Assembly (NCBI RefSeq): GCF_000275845.1
Contig: NW_006766888.1
Coordinates: 61,938-80,078 of the forward strand
DNA from: Dichomitus squalens LYAD-421 SS1
Lineage: Eukaryota > Basidiomycota > Agaricomycetes > Polyporales > Polyporaceae
Length of the DNA stretch: 18,141 nucleotides
Direction: 5' to 3'
In this document: one piece after another, positions 1 through 9,580 of the stretch
Layout: every line of letters begins with the position of its first letter
How positions within the stretch are numbered: the stretch's first letter is position 1
Translations under genes and position numbers: made by a program
The notes under the pieces: model-generated
Seen by the model: only the letters and a program-made list of their open reading frames with translations
What the model was told of the DNA's origin: nothing
The model's database searches: none

Positions 1-2
1 TT

Positions 3-383
3 CCGATCGGAGCGCTCATTATGGCGGCTCTTGCGGTACGTTTGATTACATGTCATTGATGTTATATTCACTTGTGGTTCATCTAGGTTGAGTTTGCTCT
101 CCATGCCTGGCTCACAGGTGACCTCCGCACTGCGCGTGGTGCAGAGGGTCAGTTTTCGGCTGAGAACTGGGGCGATAAGGTCATCAAGCAGAATGGTGTT
201 CTGTTCCAGGAGAACAAAGTGGAGTCTTTGTTCAAGCGTGCTTCTACTTTGGACGATGAGCGCATTTTCCGCATCATAGACCATTGTCGTTCTCTGTGCT
301 CTGACCGTCGGCAGGTGGTCAAGGCACAGCCTAGAGATGGTGTCCAGGAGGACACTGCTCCAGACTATGCTGAATCAGACTAG
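3..383 (+). CDS. DUF6532-like protein, C-terminal part (gene runs off the left edge)
   Basis: Two exons, 3-35 and 87-383, joined across a 51-nt intron (36-86, GTACGT..CTAG), give a single open frame ending in TAG at 381-383. The visible part begins PIGALIMAALAVEFALHAWL, then TGDL, then FSAENWGDKVI, and ends in an acidic tail (DYAESD). The pattern of small-residue helix, then W-x-T-G, then F-S-x-E-N/Y resembles the end of DUF6532 domains, a family of unknown function that is greatly expanded in mushroom-forming fungi. The family call is from recalled consensus, not a search. The N-terminal part lies outside the window, so length and start cannot be judged. The gene points toward the minisatellite downstream. 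No function is claimed. It could instead be another lineage-specific family with the same helix-W-TG layout. Confidence 0.45.
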
Positions 384-764
384 GTTTGCATGTTCTTAAT
401 GCAAACTAGACACATGCTGATGTGCCTTCTTATAGTGCACAGTTCTATACCCACAAGTTGTCATGTAAGTTATAGGTCTTTACTAGTATTGCTCTATGAC
501 TCATGCAGGTTTAGTGATTTCTACTCTTAGTCCCTACTATTATCATGTAGCCTATGGGCATGTCTCTCACTAATCTTATGCCCTGGCACAGTCTCTCTTT
601 CTACTCATTTTTAAGTCTCCTTGTCTATACTATGGCGGATACCTATATACACTTGCCTAATATAATGGACTGTAATCTTTTGCCTATCAATAGTGGTCCA
701 ATAAACCATCAGTATGGTGACCTATATGATATGCTGTGTGAATGTATTGTGAATGTCACCTTGC
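384..764. other. AT-rich intergenic stretch with no gene seen
   Basis: This stretch follows the stop codon of the DUF6532-like gene and precedes the minisatellite. It is clearly more AT-rich than the rest of the window, with many CTAT, TACTA and TTTTA words, and probably holds the 3' untranslated region of the upstream gene. The open frame at 554-784 has no recognisable family features and reads through low-complexity codons. No splice-linked exons or homology to the DUF6533 paralogue could be found here, which matters because the missing 5' half of the gene at 1108-2437 is therefore not simply displaced upstream. Confidence 0.5.
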
Positions 765-890
765 TGGTCTTAAGCTGGTCTTGAGCTGGTCTTAGGCTGG
801 TCTTGCACTGGTCTTGAGATGGTCTTAGGGTGGTCTTGGAGTGGTCTTGAAATGATCTTGAAGTGGTCTTAGAATGGTCTTGATGGTCTT
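765..890. repeat. 11-bp tandem minisatellite, unit TGGTCTTgagc
   Basis: The core TGGTCTT recurs at exactly 11-bp spacing starting at 765, 776, 787, 798, 809, 820, 831, 842, 853 (TGATCTT), 864 and 875, with a further core at 884. The four bases between cores vary (AAGC, GAGC, AGGC, GCAC, GAGA and so on) while the core is nearly invariant, so the repeat is degenerate between cores. It runs directly into the palindrome cluster, which is built from the same core and its reverse complement AAGACCA. Eleven base pairs is close to one helical turn, so the cores all face one side of the DNA. The open frame on the - strand here is a repeat artefact. Confidence 0.9.
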
Positions 891-1039
891 GACCAAGACC
901 AATGGTCTTGGCCAAGACCACCCACCCGGCTTGGCCAAGACCAATGGTCTTGGCGAACACCATTGGTCTTGGAGTACTTGGTGGTCTTGGTGGTCTTATG
1001 GTACTTGGCCAAGTACCTCAAGACCAGATCTAAGACCAT
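884..1039. repeat. Palindrome cluster built from TGGTCTT / AAGACCA
   Basis: Head-to-head copies of the minisatellite core form near-perfect and perfect palindromes: TGGTCTTGACCAAGACCA at 884-901 (one central mismatch pair), TGGTCTTGGCCAAGACCA at 903-920 (perfect), CCAAGACCAATGGTCTTGG at 935-953 (perfect around one central base), and GTACTTGGCCAAGTAC at 1001-1016 (perfect). Inverted cores continue to about 1039. Such DNA can extrude cruciforms and is prone to breakage. The cluster ends within about 10-20 bp of where homology between the two DUF6533 paralogues begins, so it sits at the break of the left copy. Confidence 0.85.
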
Positions 1040-1107
1040 GACGTTTTGCTGATGTAGGTGCGTTGCATATGCCTCACGTTGAATCCATTTGGCTGAAAGC
1101 TGCTCAG

Positions 1108-2437
1108 TGGATATAGTGTCCCGTGATGCCAGTGTTGGTTCCTTAGGTTCGTTGTATTGCTGTCCACTGATCACAGAAATGTCAGGCATGCGCATTGCGG
1201 TTTCAACTACTGACATGTAAGTGAATGCATATGACTAGGACGTTCATACGTTGACATAGCCAGATAGACTGGTTCATCATTGGCACACTGTGCTCGGAAT
1301 GTGAGTGTTGGAGACGGAGTCCCATGTGGAGAGCTAATGAAAGCTATGGTAGTCATTCTCATCGCTCGAACATACGCCCTCTGGCATTGCGAGAGGGCTA
1401 TTATTTACTTTGTTCTCTTCGGGGTCAGCATCATGATTGTGAGTGCATCCGTCTCTTGTCCTAGTGTGGTGCCTTCACAATTGAACTTGTCATATTTACA
1501 GCCACATTCCTTCTATGTTGCGTACGATATGCTCCGTTCCAACTTGGAATCATGTATGTCTACCCTACCTCTGCCGGTTTCGAGCCTGACACAGAATTAC
1601 AGTTTCCGTCAAGGGACCAATTGTTCACGTGTTCGGCTGTATGGTTGCTATTGACGATCTTGGTTGCTGGCCGGCGTTCGTGTACTTGATGTGTGGAGAA
1701 CTTAGTATGTCTGGACTGCATGATGCGACTCGGGTGGTAAAGCTGATAGATCGGCCGCTGCAGTGGTCATCTTGCTGACATTGCTCAAACGCTATGTAGA
1801 CCCTGTGACATTCGGTATGCCACGGTGTCCTGCTCATTCGCTTGTCCTCAATATATCCTTTGATTCAGCTGACACCAGATCATATTCGAGCATTCTACTC
1901 TATACGATCTACCGAGACGGTAAGTCTCTATTTTGACTTGAGCAGTGGCGACATGCTCATTGCGTCTTTGCGACAGGAACCTGGTTTTGGGCAATCGTTC
2001 TGGGTAGGCATTCATAGCTCAGTGCTTCAGTATGCTGCTGACACGTCTGATATCGTGGCTTAGTGTTCTCTATCGCTAATTTGCTCGTAATGTTCCTCGC
2101 CCCAGTCAGTGCATCTACTAGCGAACAGCAGTAAGCAATCGCTGACGTCTCACTGATACCCTCCCATGTAGAGGGAGCTCAACTTCTCCATGCAGCAGTA
2201 AGTCCACTTGGTCTAGCGGCTACTCATACCCACTCTTTGCTCATATTCCTATCTAGGTTCCTGCGAACTGCGCACAGTGCACTGTGCACTCGCGTGCTAC
2301 TCAACCTGAAAAAAGCGGCGGCCGCCGCAGAGGATTCTCGAGCTGGCGAGTTCACAGTTGCGACGACCCTAGCCTTAGAAACACTTCCTATGTTCGCCCC
2401 ACATGGGGGAGAGGATTTCGATGGGGACAATAACTAG
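1108..2437 (+). pseudogene. 5'-truncated DUF6533 membrane protein gene (left paralogue)
   Basis: Twelve exons join in one open frame: 1108-1133, 1186-1220, 1260-1300, 1353-1438, 1502-1553, 1603-1704, 1764-1814, 1869-1919, 1977-2003, 2064-2104, 2172-2197 and 2257-2437 (stop 2435-2437), about 238 residues. Visible signatures are CALRFQLL, DWFIIGTLCSE, ILIARTYALW (the family's conserved RTYALW segment), FYVAYDMLR, VILLTLLKRYVD, YRDGTWFWAIVL, VFSIANLLVMFLAP and the C-terminal HSALCTRVLLNLKKAAAAAE. DUF6533 proteins are fungal seven-transmembrane-type proteins of unknown function. The start codon, the W-P-S-D-W segment and the first two membrane helices are missing; homology to the gene at 16383 starts near 1045-1055, just after the palindromes. 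Seven of the nine exons shared with that gene have identical lengths. No internal stop or frameshift was found, so the loss looks recent or the remnant is still expressed from a new promoter. Confidence 0.75.
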
Positions 2438-3773
2438 CGAACTCGACGGAGCATTGGCACCACCATGCGTGTTATCTGCAATACAGTTCAGCTATGTGGA
2501 GGGATATGTGGCTAGTTCCCATCCAGGCACCCTTGACTCTATCCTATTCCGGCGATATCGCCTTAACTCCTTGATCCGAGGTAAGCCTCTCTCTCAGCAT
2601 GGCGTACATGCTTCCATGCAGCCTGTCAACAAGTATCATACCGAATTCCTGGGCCGCTTGTTTATCCCGCAGTGTGCTGTCCGAGTCTGTCAACCACATA
2701 GTCTCCATACGATCTCCAGGTAATCGAGCCTCGTCATCAACGCACACCCAAAAATATGCATTTTCGGCTGCTCAGTTAAGCAAATAGCTATGCCAGGGGA
2801 CTAGTACTGCTGCAGGTACGATCCAAGCCCGAATGTTCGAACCTTCACCATTCCTTCAAGCAGTATGTATGACCCAGGCACCCTCGGTATTGGGCTGCTT
2901 TCCATCCAAATACGTGACAGTGACACAGATGGGGAGCTTATCGGAACCAGTGAGTGAATTTCAGACTAAAGGAGTACTAGTGATGCAAGTGCAGAGTAGA
3001 CTGTAGTCATCTGGCAGGGCACTTCGCAACAGTAATATTGAACACATTCGGCACAGGAGGGCTACAATTTTGACACATCACCACAGAGGTCGACTTAGAA
3101 TATTTTATCCACTTAGAGACACGCCGAAGGCTTTCGATTACTTGAGGTAGAAGGTGAATCATGGGCAAGGGAAGGTGACATCAGCGAGTCGCCGTTACAG
3201 AGGCGGCGTCTAAACCGGCGGTCGGGAACATCACGTGGAAAGCGGAGTAAGGGAGTGAGTTGCGGCGGTAAGTAAAGTGCGCCTCGACGTGTCCGACCCC
3301 TTCCCCTTGCTGGGTTCCCTGGATGGCATATTGTCTCAACGAGGCTCTTATTGAAGGCCTACTACATATACCTCGATAGACTCATCTGTCTCCGCTATTG
3401 GGCACGTCCTTCTGCTCCAGGTTCATTCGAGGTTCGGGACAACAAATGGTGAGCACGGGCCTAACACGGTCGCTGTGAATGTCAATGGCGGCGGCGCAGC
3501 GCTGGGAGCTACGCGGAGAATAAGTGTTAATCTGAGGCACGTCACATACTAATCATGGTACGAAAGACTCCGCGCCGATAATTGGAGGTTGCAAGCTTGG
3601 CGCCGGTCACGGCATCGGTGTGCTGCGGTAAGTGTTCAGCGGACTAGACTCTCATATTGCTGACCAGAGCCTACGTAGAAACTTCTGCCTCGTGGGCTGC
3701 TCCATAGGATACTTAAATTTGCCATAGAGTTCAGCCTCACAACCTTGTTCTTTTCTCCCTCTCACAACCTTGA
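2438..3773. other. Intergenic region between the DUF6533 remnant and the helicase gene
   Basis: No gene can be supported here. The best candidate is a - strand open frame at 2544-2747 (GTG-initiated as drawn) containing PGDRMETMWLTDSDSTLRDK and VDRLHGSMYAMLRERL. It reads like coding sequence, and upstream in the same frame (about 2750-2870) are further residues such as AENAYFWVCVDDEARL after a stop at a possible intron. No family is recognised and no splice pair fits well, so it could be the relic of an older gene. From about 2990 to 3700 both strands are broken by stops. The last 100 bases are the presumed promoter of the helicase gene. Confidence 0.4.
3708..3773 (+). promoter_or_regulatory. 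Presumed core promoter and CT-rich leader of the helicase gene
   Basis: A TATA-like string (ATACTTAAATTT, about 3709-3720) lies some 55-65 bases before the helicase ATG at 3774. It is followed by a pyrimidine-rich leader (TTGTTCTTTTCTCCCTCTC, about 3745-3763), a common feature just before start codons in basidiomycete genes. The call rests only on position and composition; the start of transcription is not known. Confidence 0.3.
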
Positions 3774-6700
3774 ATGCCTCTCGATTTATCCAAGCTGTGC
3801 CAAGATACTCTCTTCGGAGACGGCTGCTCTGTGCCTAACTGCCCACGCGCGCAGTATCATGCCGCTAGATTTTGCGACTTATGCGGTGCTATATGCTTTA
3901 CGCCATCTATGTATGCTGCCCACGTCGGCGGACAAGGTCACCGCAGAAAGGTCGCATCGGCAGCCAGTGGTGTACCGGATTCATGGATGCATTGCGCTGT
4001 GTGCGACATCCAGGTTCAAGGCCCCACCACCTGGGCGGGGCACATCCTCGGCGGACCGCACTCTCGGAAATCTGCTGCGAACGGTCTAGCGCCTGATGAG
4101 GTTCGTCCGTCGCCACCTCCCCCCACACACTTCAAAGAGTGCAGGCTCTGTAGAGAAGCCGTCCCCAGCAACCGATGGGGTTGGCATCTCGCTCTGGCTG
4201 CACACAAGCGTCGCCAGGAGCACGCACTGCTACGTTCCACTTTTGAACGTTCAGAGCAGGACAGGCAGGGTGTCTCTGTCTCCCATGCAGATGGAGGGCT
4301 GGATTTTGGGGTCATATCCCTGGCAGATGCGAGCCGTGGGGTGCAAGTCGACCTGTCCGTGACTGTCGCTGCATCGCGGTCTAGCATCTCTGGTTTGCGA
4401 TTGGAGGCGGTGTCTCTCTCGGGACAACCCGCAACGATGTACGTCGCTACATATTTATTCTTACGCAAAATGTGACGGAGCTCCTTCAGGTTCTCGGCTT
4501 CCACGAATACTACGACCGTCACCCCTCGTCGGACTTTGCGTATCCCAATCCGCCTCCGATATGAACACAGGGGTTTGTTGCAAGGTCGGCTAGAAATCAC
4601 CTTCCAGGGCGCGAATGGGCGCTCTGTCTTGATATGCCGCACTCTGCGTGCCGTCGTAGGGGAGGCCACCGAACGGCAATCACTCAAGCCCGTTGCCCCC
4701 TATGTCCGTCGCCGACGTGCACCGTGGCACCACGGTCGACCTACGGTTTCCGGCGACCGTCCACCTGCACTTGTGGCCACGGCTTGGGTCAAGAAGCTCA
4801 CGCGAGCGAATATTCCCGACGATCTCGCCAACATGATCAAGACTCGACCCGCCGAAGCGGTGATCGGCTACGTTATTCAGCGTTACATGCAAGCGTCTGC
4901 GACGTGGTCCAAAGCCAATCACACATCTGGTTTCCAGGCCCTGCTGTGGATAGAAGAGGCACGCGCCGTGTAAGTGAAATTCTGTCACCACTGTAATGTT
5001 GTCTGAGTTGTCCCGCCTTCGTTTCTCAGTGAAGATCTGCACCTGTACGATTTGACCGACGTGCAATTCATCAAGGAAGGAAGTTTGTACACGTATGTTG
5101 TTCGCACTGGTGTCGCATGACATGATCTCTAATTGTTAGTCAGGGTTCGTGTCGACGGTCTCTCCGAAAAGCGACCCAGTGTTGTCGTCGGTAAGAACGT
5201 CTACCAACACTCTACAGGCCACTTCTCATGACTTTCATGTAGGCGACACCATCCTTGTACAAGAAGCGAACACCGAGGCTGATCGCACGCACGAGGGATT
5301 CGTGCATACCGTTCGACAGAATGACATTCGTGTCAGCTTCCACAGGTCATTTAATCATATGGGCAAGCGATACAACGTATTCTTCCAACTTAATCGTACA
5401 CCAGTCCGGCGACAGCATCAAGCTTTGTGTGTCGCGACTCCGGCTAACCAGCGGCTGCTCTTCCCCGACGCAACTCAAGCTGGCCTTTCTCGCCCGCTGA
5501 CTGTCACGGAATCCCCTCTCGCGCTCTTTAACAACCTCATAACCAACAATCCTGCCCAGCTGCAAGCTGTCAAGTCGATTGTCAAGTTGCGACCGGGAAT
5601 GGCGCCTTTCGTAATTTTCGGCCCGTGAGTGATGCTCTTGCCTAATAACCGTCAATTTGCTGACGATATTGTCTCCTCAGCCCAGGAACTGGGAAGACGG
5701 TCACTGTGGTAGAAGCGATACGCCAGATCTTGCATCTCCAGCCTCGTGCAAGGATCCTCGCATGTGCTCCCAGCAATAGTGCGGCCGATATACTCGCAGA
5801 GCGACTCACCGTCTTCTCCCCCGCTGAGATGACCCGATGCAATGCCGCCTCGCGTGACCCCGCGTCTGTCCCGGCAGCCCTCCTACCCTATACGCACTAT
5901 GCTGGCGATCACTACGCTGTCCCCTCGCGTCAGCAGCTGATGGACTACAGGCTCACGATATCGACCTGTGGCAACGCTTCCTTCGCGCACAACGTAGGCA
6001 TTCCTCAAGGACACTACACCCACATCATCGTCGACGAGGCTGGTCAAGCTTCTGAGCCCGAGGTCCTCACCGCAATCAAGGCCATGGCCGGTAAGAATAC
6101 CATTGTCATACTTGCAGGAGATCCCAAGCAGCTCGGGCCTGTCATACGATCGAGCATCGCACGCGAGCTAGGTTTAGCAAAGAGTTATCTGGAACGTCTC
6201 ATTGAGATGCCGCTCTACAATGGTCCGAACAGCCGTGGGACGTCGTACGTGCTCGCATTATAGCTTGGTTCTGTGATTCTGACCTATGTCCAGGTATACG
6301 AAACTCGTTAAGAACTACAGGTCGCATGGCGCGATTCTGCGCTACCCCAATGAGCAATTTTACGACGGTGAACTGGAGGTCTGTGGCCCGCCCGCGAAGA
6401 TCAACCAGTTCCTCGGGTCGCCTCAGCTTGTCTCTCCTCAATTCCCAGTCGTCTTCCATGCCATTTCTGGGACGAACGAGCGCGAGGCGTCATCGCCATC
6501 TTACTTCAATATCGATGAGGCCTCGCAGGTAAAGGCTTACATCCAGGCGATACTTGGTGACACACGATACCCTGTCCGTGAGTAGTATTATCTCCCTAAC
6601 ACTGTGTCTGGAGATGGCTTATCACGGTTTGTCTACTCTTCAACAGGGCCTGTTGACATTGCTGTGGTGACTCAGTACCATGCCCAAGTACTAAAGATCC

Positions 6701-7276
6701 GCAAGCTTTTGCGTGAATCTGGCATTCAGGGTGTCATGGTGACGAGTGTGGAGAACATACAGGGCCAGGTACGTCTTGCTGATCGTTGCTACGACTGGCT
6801 GTTTGTGTTGAAGCGCCGCTAGGAACGCCCAGTCATCCTGATGTCCACAGTCAGGAGTAGCACCGAGCTGCTTACATATGACGCCAAGTTCACGCTCGGG
6901 TTCGTGTCAAACCCGCGCCGATTCAACGGTATGCGACCTCAGTGCTTTTATGCTGACCGTAGACTTACGAATCCTCTGTTCTATAGTGGCTGTCACCCGT
7001 GCACAGGCGTTGCTCATCGTCGTCGGTGACCCGACAGTGCTCTCCATCGATCCGCTCTGGCGCGGTTTCATGAACTATATCCACTTGCACCGCGGATGGC
7101 GTGGAGCACCTCCTACTTGGGATGTGAACGCGCCTGTGAAGACGGAAGGCGATTACGCAGAGGACATCAGGGAGGCCGCGGCCTTCGAGATGAACGCGTT
7201 TATGGAACGTCTGCAGGAAGGCGAAGATCTAGAAGCTGAGGCAAATGTGGATCGGGAGTTCATGGAGACGGACTGA
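3774..7276 (+). CDS. SDE3/MOV10-type SF1 RNA helicase with four zinc fingers
   Basis: Ten exons (3774-4438, 4490-4969, 5030-5092, 5144-5190, 5243-5624, 5681-6244, 6294-6577, 6647-6768, 6823-6928, 6987-7276) total 3003 nt, giving 1000 residues. All joins keep phase with GT..AG ends and introns of about 49-69 nt. The N terminus has a CCCH-like finger (C9, C18, C23, H29) and three U1-type C2H2 fingers (C34/C37/H50/H56; C74/C77/H90/H96; C123/C126/H138/H144). A region resembling the MOV10/SDE3 N-terminal beta domain follows. The helicase core has motif I GPPGTGKT (545-552), motif II DEAG (664-667), motif III GDPKQLGP (from 692), motif IV VKNYRSH (739-745), motif V around ENIQGQERPV (864-873) and motif VI NPRRFNVAVTRA (899-910). 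Relatives (plant SDE3, animal MOV10, fungal homologues) unwind RNA in small-RNA silencing and transposon control; that role is inferred here. Intron 1 (51 nt) must be spliced, because unspliced RNA has an in-frame TGA at 4473-4475. All catalytic motifs are present and no break is seen. Confidence 0.93.
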
Positions 7277-7704
7277 ACCTTAAAATGCGAGGCTTACATT
7301 TCTTGGTAAATCTGTGGGCGTCATGCTGGCTGTAAGTACTTGAGCTGCATCTCCCATACAATACGTTAGAAGTACTGTGTATCTTCGGTGATTTGTGATA
7401 TCCTGTATAGATATGATACTGGCCTCGACCGGGAACAAATGAACGTATATCTCTCAGCCTTGATGTGCAACACGTTGGTAGTTTCGTTCGCCAAGTCGAA
7501 TAGCCATGGTGGTCGCGCCCCGGGGTTGTCGGGCGACCGGATGGTCATGTCGTAGGACCATTTAGAGACTGCCAAGAGTCGTTGTGTGACAAAGGATTAT
7601 CTATATCGGACAAGTGGCCAGCGTATCCGCGAAACAGGGTGTTGCTACATGTGTTTCAGGCTATGACTCCGATTGATTCGGAACATGGAAGCCTATGTTC
7701 ACAG
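7277..7704. other. Convergent intergenic region, no gene seen
   Basis: This lies between the stop of the helicase gene (+ strand) and the stop of the DUF6533 gene at 7705 (- strand), so it should hold both 3' untranslated regions. The short open frame at 7366-7575 on the - strand has no recognisable features and no splice partners. No strong hairpin or repeat was noticed. Confidence 0.5.
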
Positions 7705-9580
7705 CTACTCTAAACGTGCCAAATTGCTTTCCTCCACCTGTTCGCCATCCTCTTCATAGAACGCAATTTGCCCTCCGAAGGCTGTCATAAAGTCATTGAT
7801 GTCTCTTGACACACTAGGCTGAACCGCGAGATCGGAGATAGAGGACATTGACAGTGAAGGATCTCCAAGTCTCTTTTGGACTTTCTGCAGGTCGATGAGA
7901 AACCTTGCTGTGAGGACTGAGGTCAGACTACATAGAATCCCTCAGCGCACATTCTCCAATTATATGACATAAACTCGTACGGTTCCTCTAATTGAACTAT
8001 GATGCTTGTTGTATCATAGAACCCATGCTCGGCGACCTTCCAGATTTGAGAAGAAGGTTATGAGAGACAATATCATGATCTGCCGCTGTTAGCATACCGA
8101 GGTGAGAGTGAATGCAACGTGAAGGACGCTGAGCGTGAGCAGCGTCCTACGAATGGAGCGTTAGTCCCGTTGGGTGACTATGCATTGTGCGTCGAGCTCA
8201 CAAGAAATAAATTGTGCCTATGGTGTTGAAGATACGGAGTATCTGAGTGTCAAGAATCGAAACGTAGTGGAGTATCAATACGCACCATCACGGAGAAGAC
8301 ATCCTGCGAATGTTCTGGTCTTGCGATGCATATGTGTCCGGGATATTCTAACCGTTTCACGTGTTTTATACCAAGTGACGCACAGGACGAATAGGTCTGC
8401 TCCGATCAGGGAAAGGCGTGACACCAAAACCACTGTACATTGCGAGCACGATAACAGATACATCGGTAACCTGAGTAACGAAGCCAAATGCTTACCTACG
8501 TCTTCGTCTCGCGGAGTCAGAAGGACTAATAAAAGCTGAAGTTGGACGCTCGCTCACTTTATGTTGGTACTCTTTGATAGGCTATTGACCACTTCAAAGC
8601 CAAGTACTGGATCATTCTTCCAGGACACGAAATGTAGATTTTACTGGGGAAAGGAGTTGAATGTAGAGACTACAACGAGGTATGTAAACCTCTGGGATAT
8701 CGGGCCAGGGAGGTATCAAACCTCCCAAGCCCCTTGCACGTGCTGATACCAACATCTTCCCAGTCCTGTCCCGCCCTTGCCCGCCGCGTCACCCTTTGCT
8801 CGCCGCGTCACCCGCGGTGCCGCCCCCTTGAATGAGTACAAGGATCCCTATCTTTGGGAATCTGCCGTCTAGTACGCACAATCATGTTGATGATGAGCGG
8901 AACGGAAGAAAGTGCGAACACGGCTATTGATATCACAAGCCTGTATCGCGTTGCACACAGTGCATATGTTCTGAGTGCCGAAAATGCTGTATGAAAAAGC
9001 TATTGCGTTCACAGCTTATCAGAACGAGACAGAGCGGCTCACATACCAGCCCACGAAAGGTACTGCAAAGGACCCAGGACAAGGAAAGCAGTGGAGTCGG
9101 ACACAGCTCTGAGATCGTGTCAGTATATCTGCCCGGCGATGTATGCTGAATTGGATGACTATACCCCTGCTCAAATATTGAGTATCATTAGGCAGACTTT
9201 TCTTGGTGCGACGTACCTGAAAGGACGAAGGAAGAGGAACAAGGCCTAGGATCTGTACCATCATAGTGAGGTATCGGTTGAGTGCAAACAAAATCGAGGC
9301 TCCATTGAAGCGGCGAGGCATCCAAAATAGCACCACTTCACTGTGCAATGTGATCAGGTAGTCATATGCGAATAGGACTAGGAACGACCATTGTATACTC
9401 TAGTGAGATGCATGGCGTTCGGAGAGTTTCATGGATAGCGTACCCAAAGCAGAAACTCCGATGTAGTTGACGAGCGTTTGTGCGCTGGAATTTGGGTCAA
9501 GACTGAGAACGCCGGATATGGGGGGAGACAGACCTCGCCGCAGTTATAGCGGCCTGAACTTCTGCAGAATCAGGATCCAT
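7705..9580 (-). CDS. DUF6533 seven-transmembrane-type protein (second subfamily)
   Basis: Exons from 5' to 3': 9580-9534 (start, MDPDSAEVQAAITAA), 9502-9457 (DPNSSAQTLVNYIG), 9399-9217, about 9166-9103, 9062-9047, 8986-8880, 8432-8286, 8217-8202, 8146-8098, 8036-7981 and 7927-7705 (stop 7707-7705). Signatures are AYDYLITLHSEVVLFW, NGASILFALNRYLTM (the conserved N-R-Y segment), YLSWA then AFSALRTYALCATRYR, LSLIGADLFVLCVTWYKTR, LRDGTIYFLTLLTLSVLHVA, EEPLTSVLTARFLIDLQ, and an acidic C-terminal tail ending SNLARLE. This is a typical DUF6533 layout with conserved R-T-Y-A-L and D-G-x-I-Y-F. Two exons are only 16 nt long (9047-9062 and 8202-8217). The loop between 8880 and 8432 could not be placed: 447 nt with several stops in all frames, more than expected for the 20-40-residue loop there. 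Joins near 9457/9399 and 9217/9166 are also uncertain. The function is unknown for the family. The sequence is clearly diverged from the two + strand copies. Confidence 0.78.
8433..8879 (-). other. Unresolved segment inside the DUF6533 gene
   Basis: The flanking exons (8880-8986 and 8286-8432) are well supported, but this 447-nt stretch should contain only one small loop exon and two short introns. Instead it has stops in every frame, a GC-rich block with a direct repeat (CGCCGCGTCACCC at 8782-8794 and 8801-8813), and a small hairpin (GGGAGGT / ACCTCCC, 8708-8714 and 8720-8726). Either the loop exon is short and escaped notice, or extra DNA has been inserted. If nothing is spliced in, the gene may be inactive. 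Confidence 0.45.
8782..8813. repeat. Short GC-rich direct repeat, CGCCGCGTCACCC twice
   Basis: Two identical 13-base units start 19 bases apart (8782-8794 and 8801-8813), with similar GC-rich sequence on both sides. They stand out from the more AT-rich flanks and lie in the unresolved segment of the - strand DUF6533 gene. Confidence 0.6.

Noticed and set aside
765..890. Regular repeats that could suggest a CRISPR array
   Set aside because: The unit is 11 bp with 4-bp spacers, far too small, and the setting is a eukaryotic genome.
709..963. 84-codon - strand frame with QDHSKTT-type repeats
   Set aside because: It is the translation of the 11-bp minisatellite; the periodic peptide follows from the DNA repeat, and nothing links it to an exon.
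1186..1300. An apparent one-base frameshift in the left DUF6533 copy
   Set aside because: The shift disappears if the donor is taken at 1221 (GTGAAT) rather than 1217; the joined reading LLTCNQIDWFIIG then aligns with LLNCELCIDWLIVG of the other copy.
4473..4475. In-frame TGA suggesting a broken helicase gene
   Set aside because: It falls within a 51-nt stretch (4439-4489) with GT..AG ends; removing it restores the conserved frame, so it is intronic.
4016..4687. Long - strand open frame of 223 codons
   Set aside because: It lies opposite exons 1 and 2 of the helicase gene, which carry clear zinc fingers and conserved family sequence; it is a shadow frame.
8080..8097. An 18-nt mini-intron (GTATG, CTAAC, CAG) in the - strand DUF6533 gene
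   Set aside because: The same donor with a later acceptor (8037) gives a normal 61-nt intron in the right phase and a downstream exon, reading VAEHGFYDTTSII, that joins the conserved EEPLTSVL segment.
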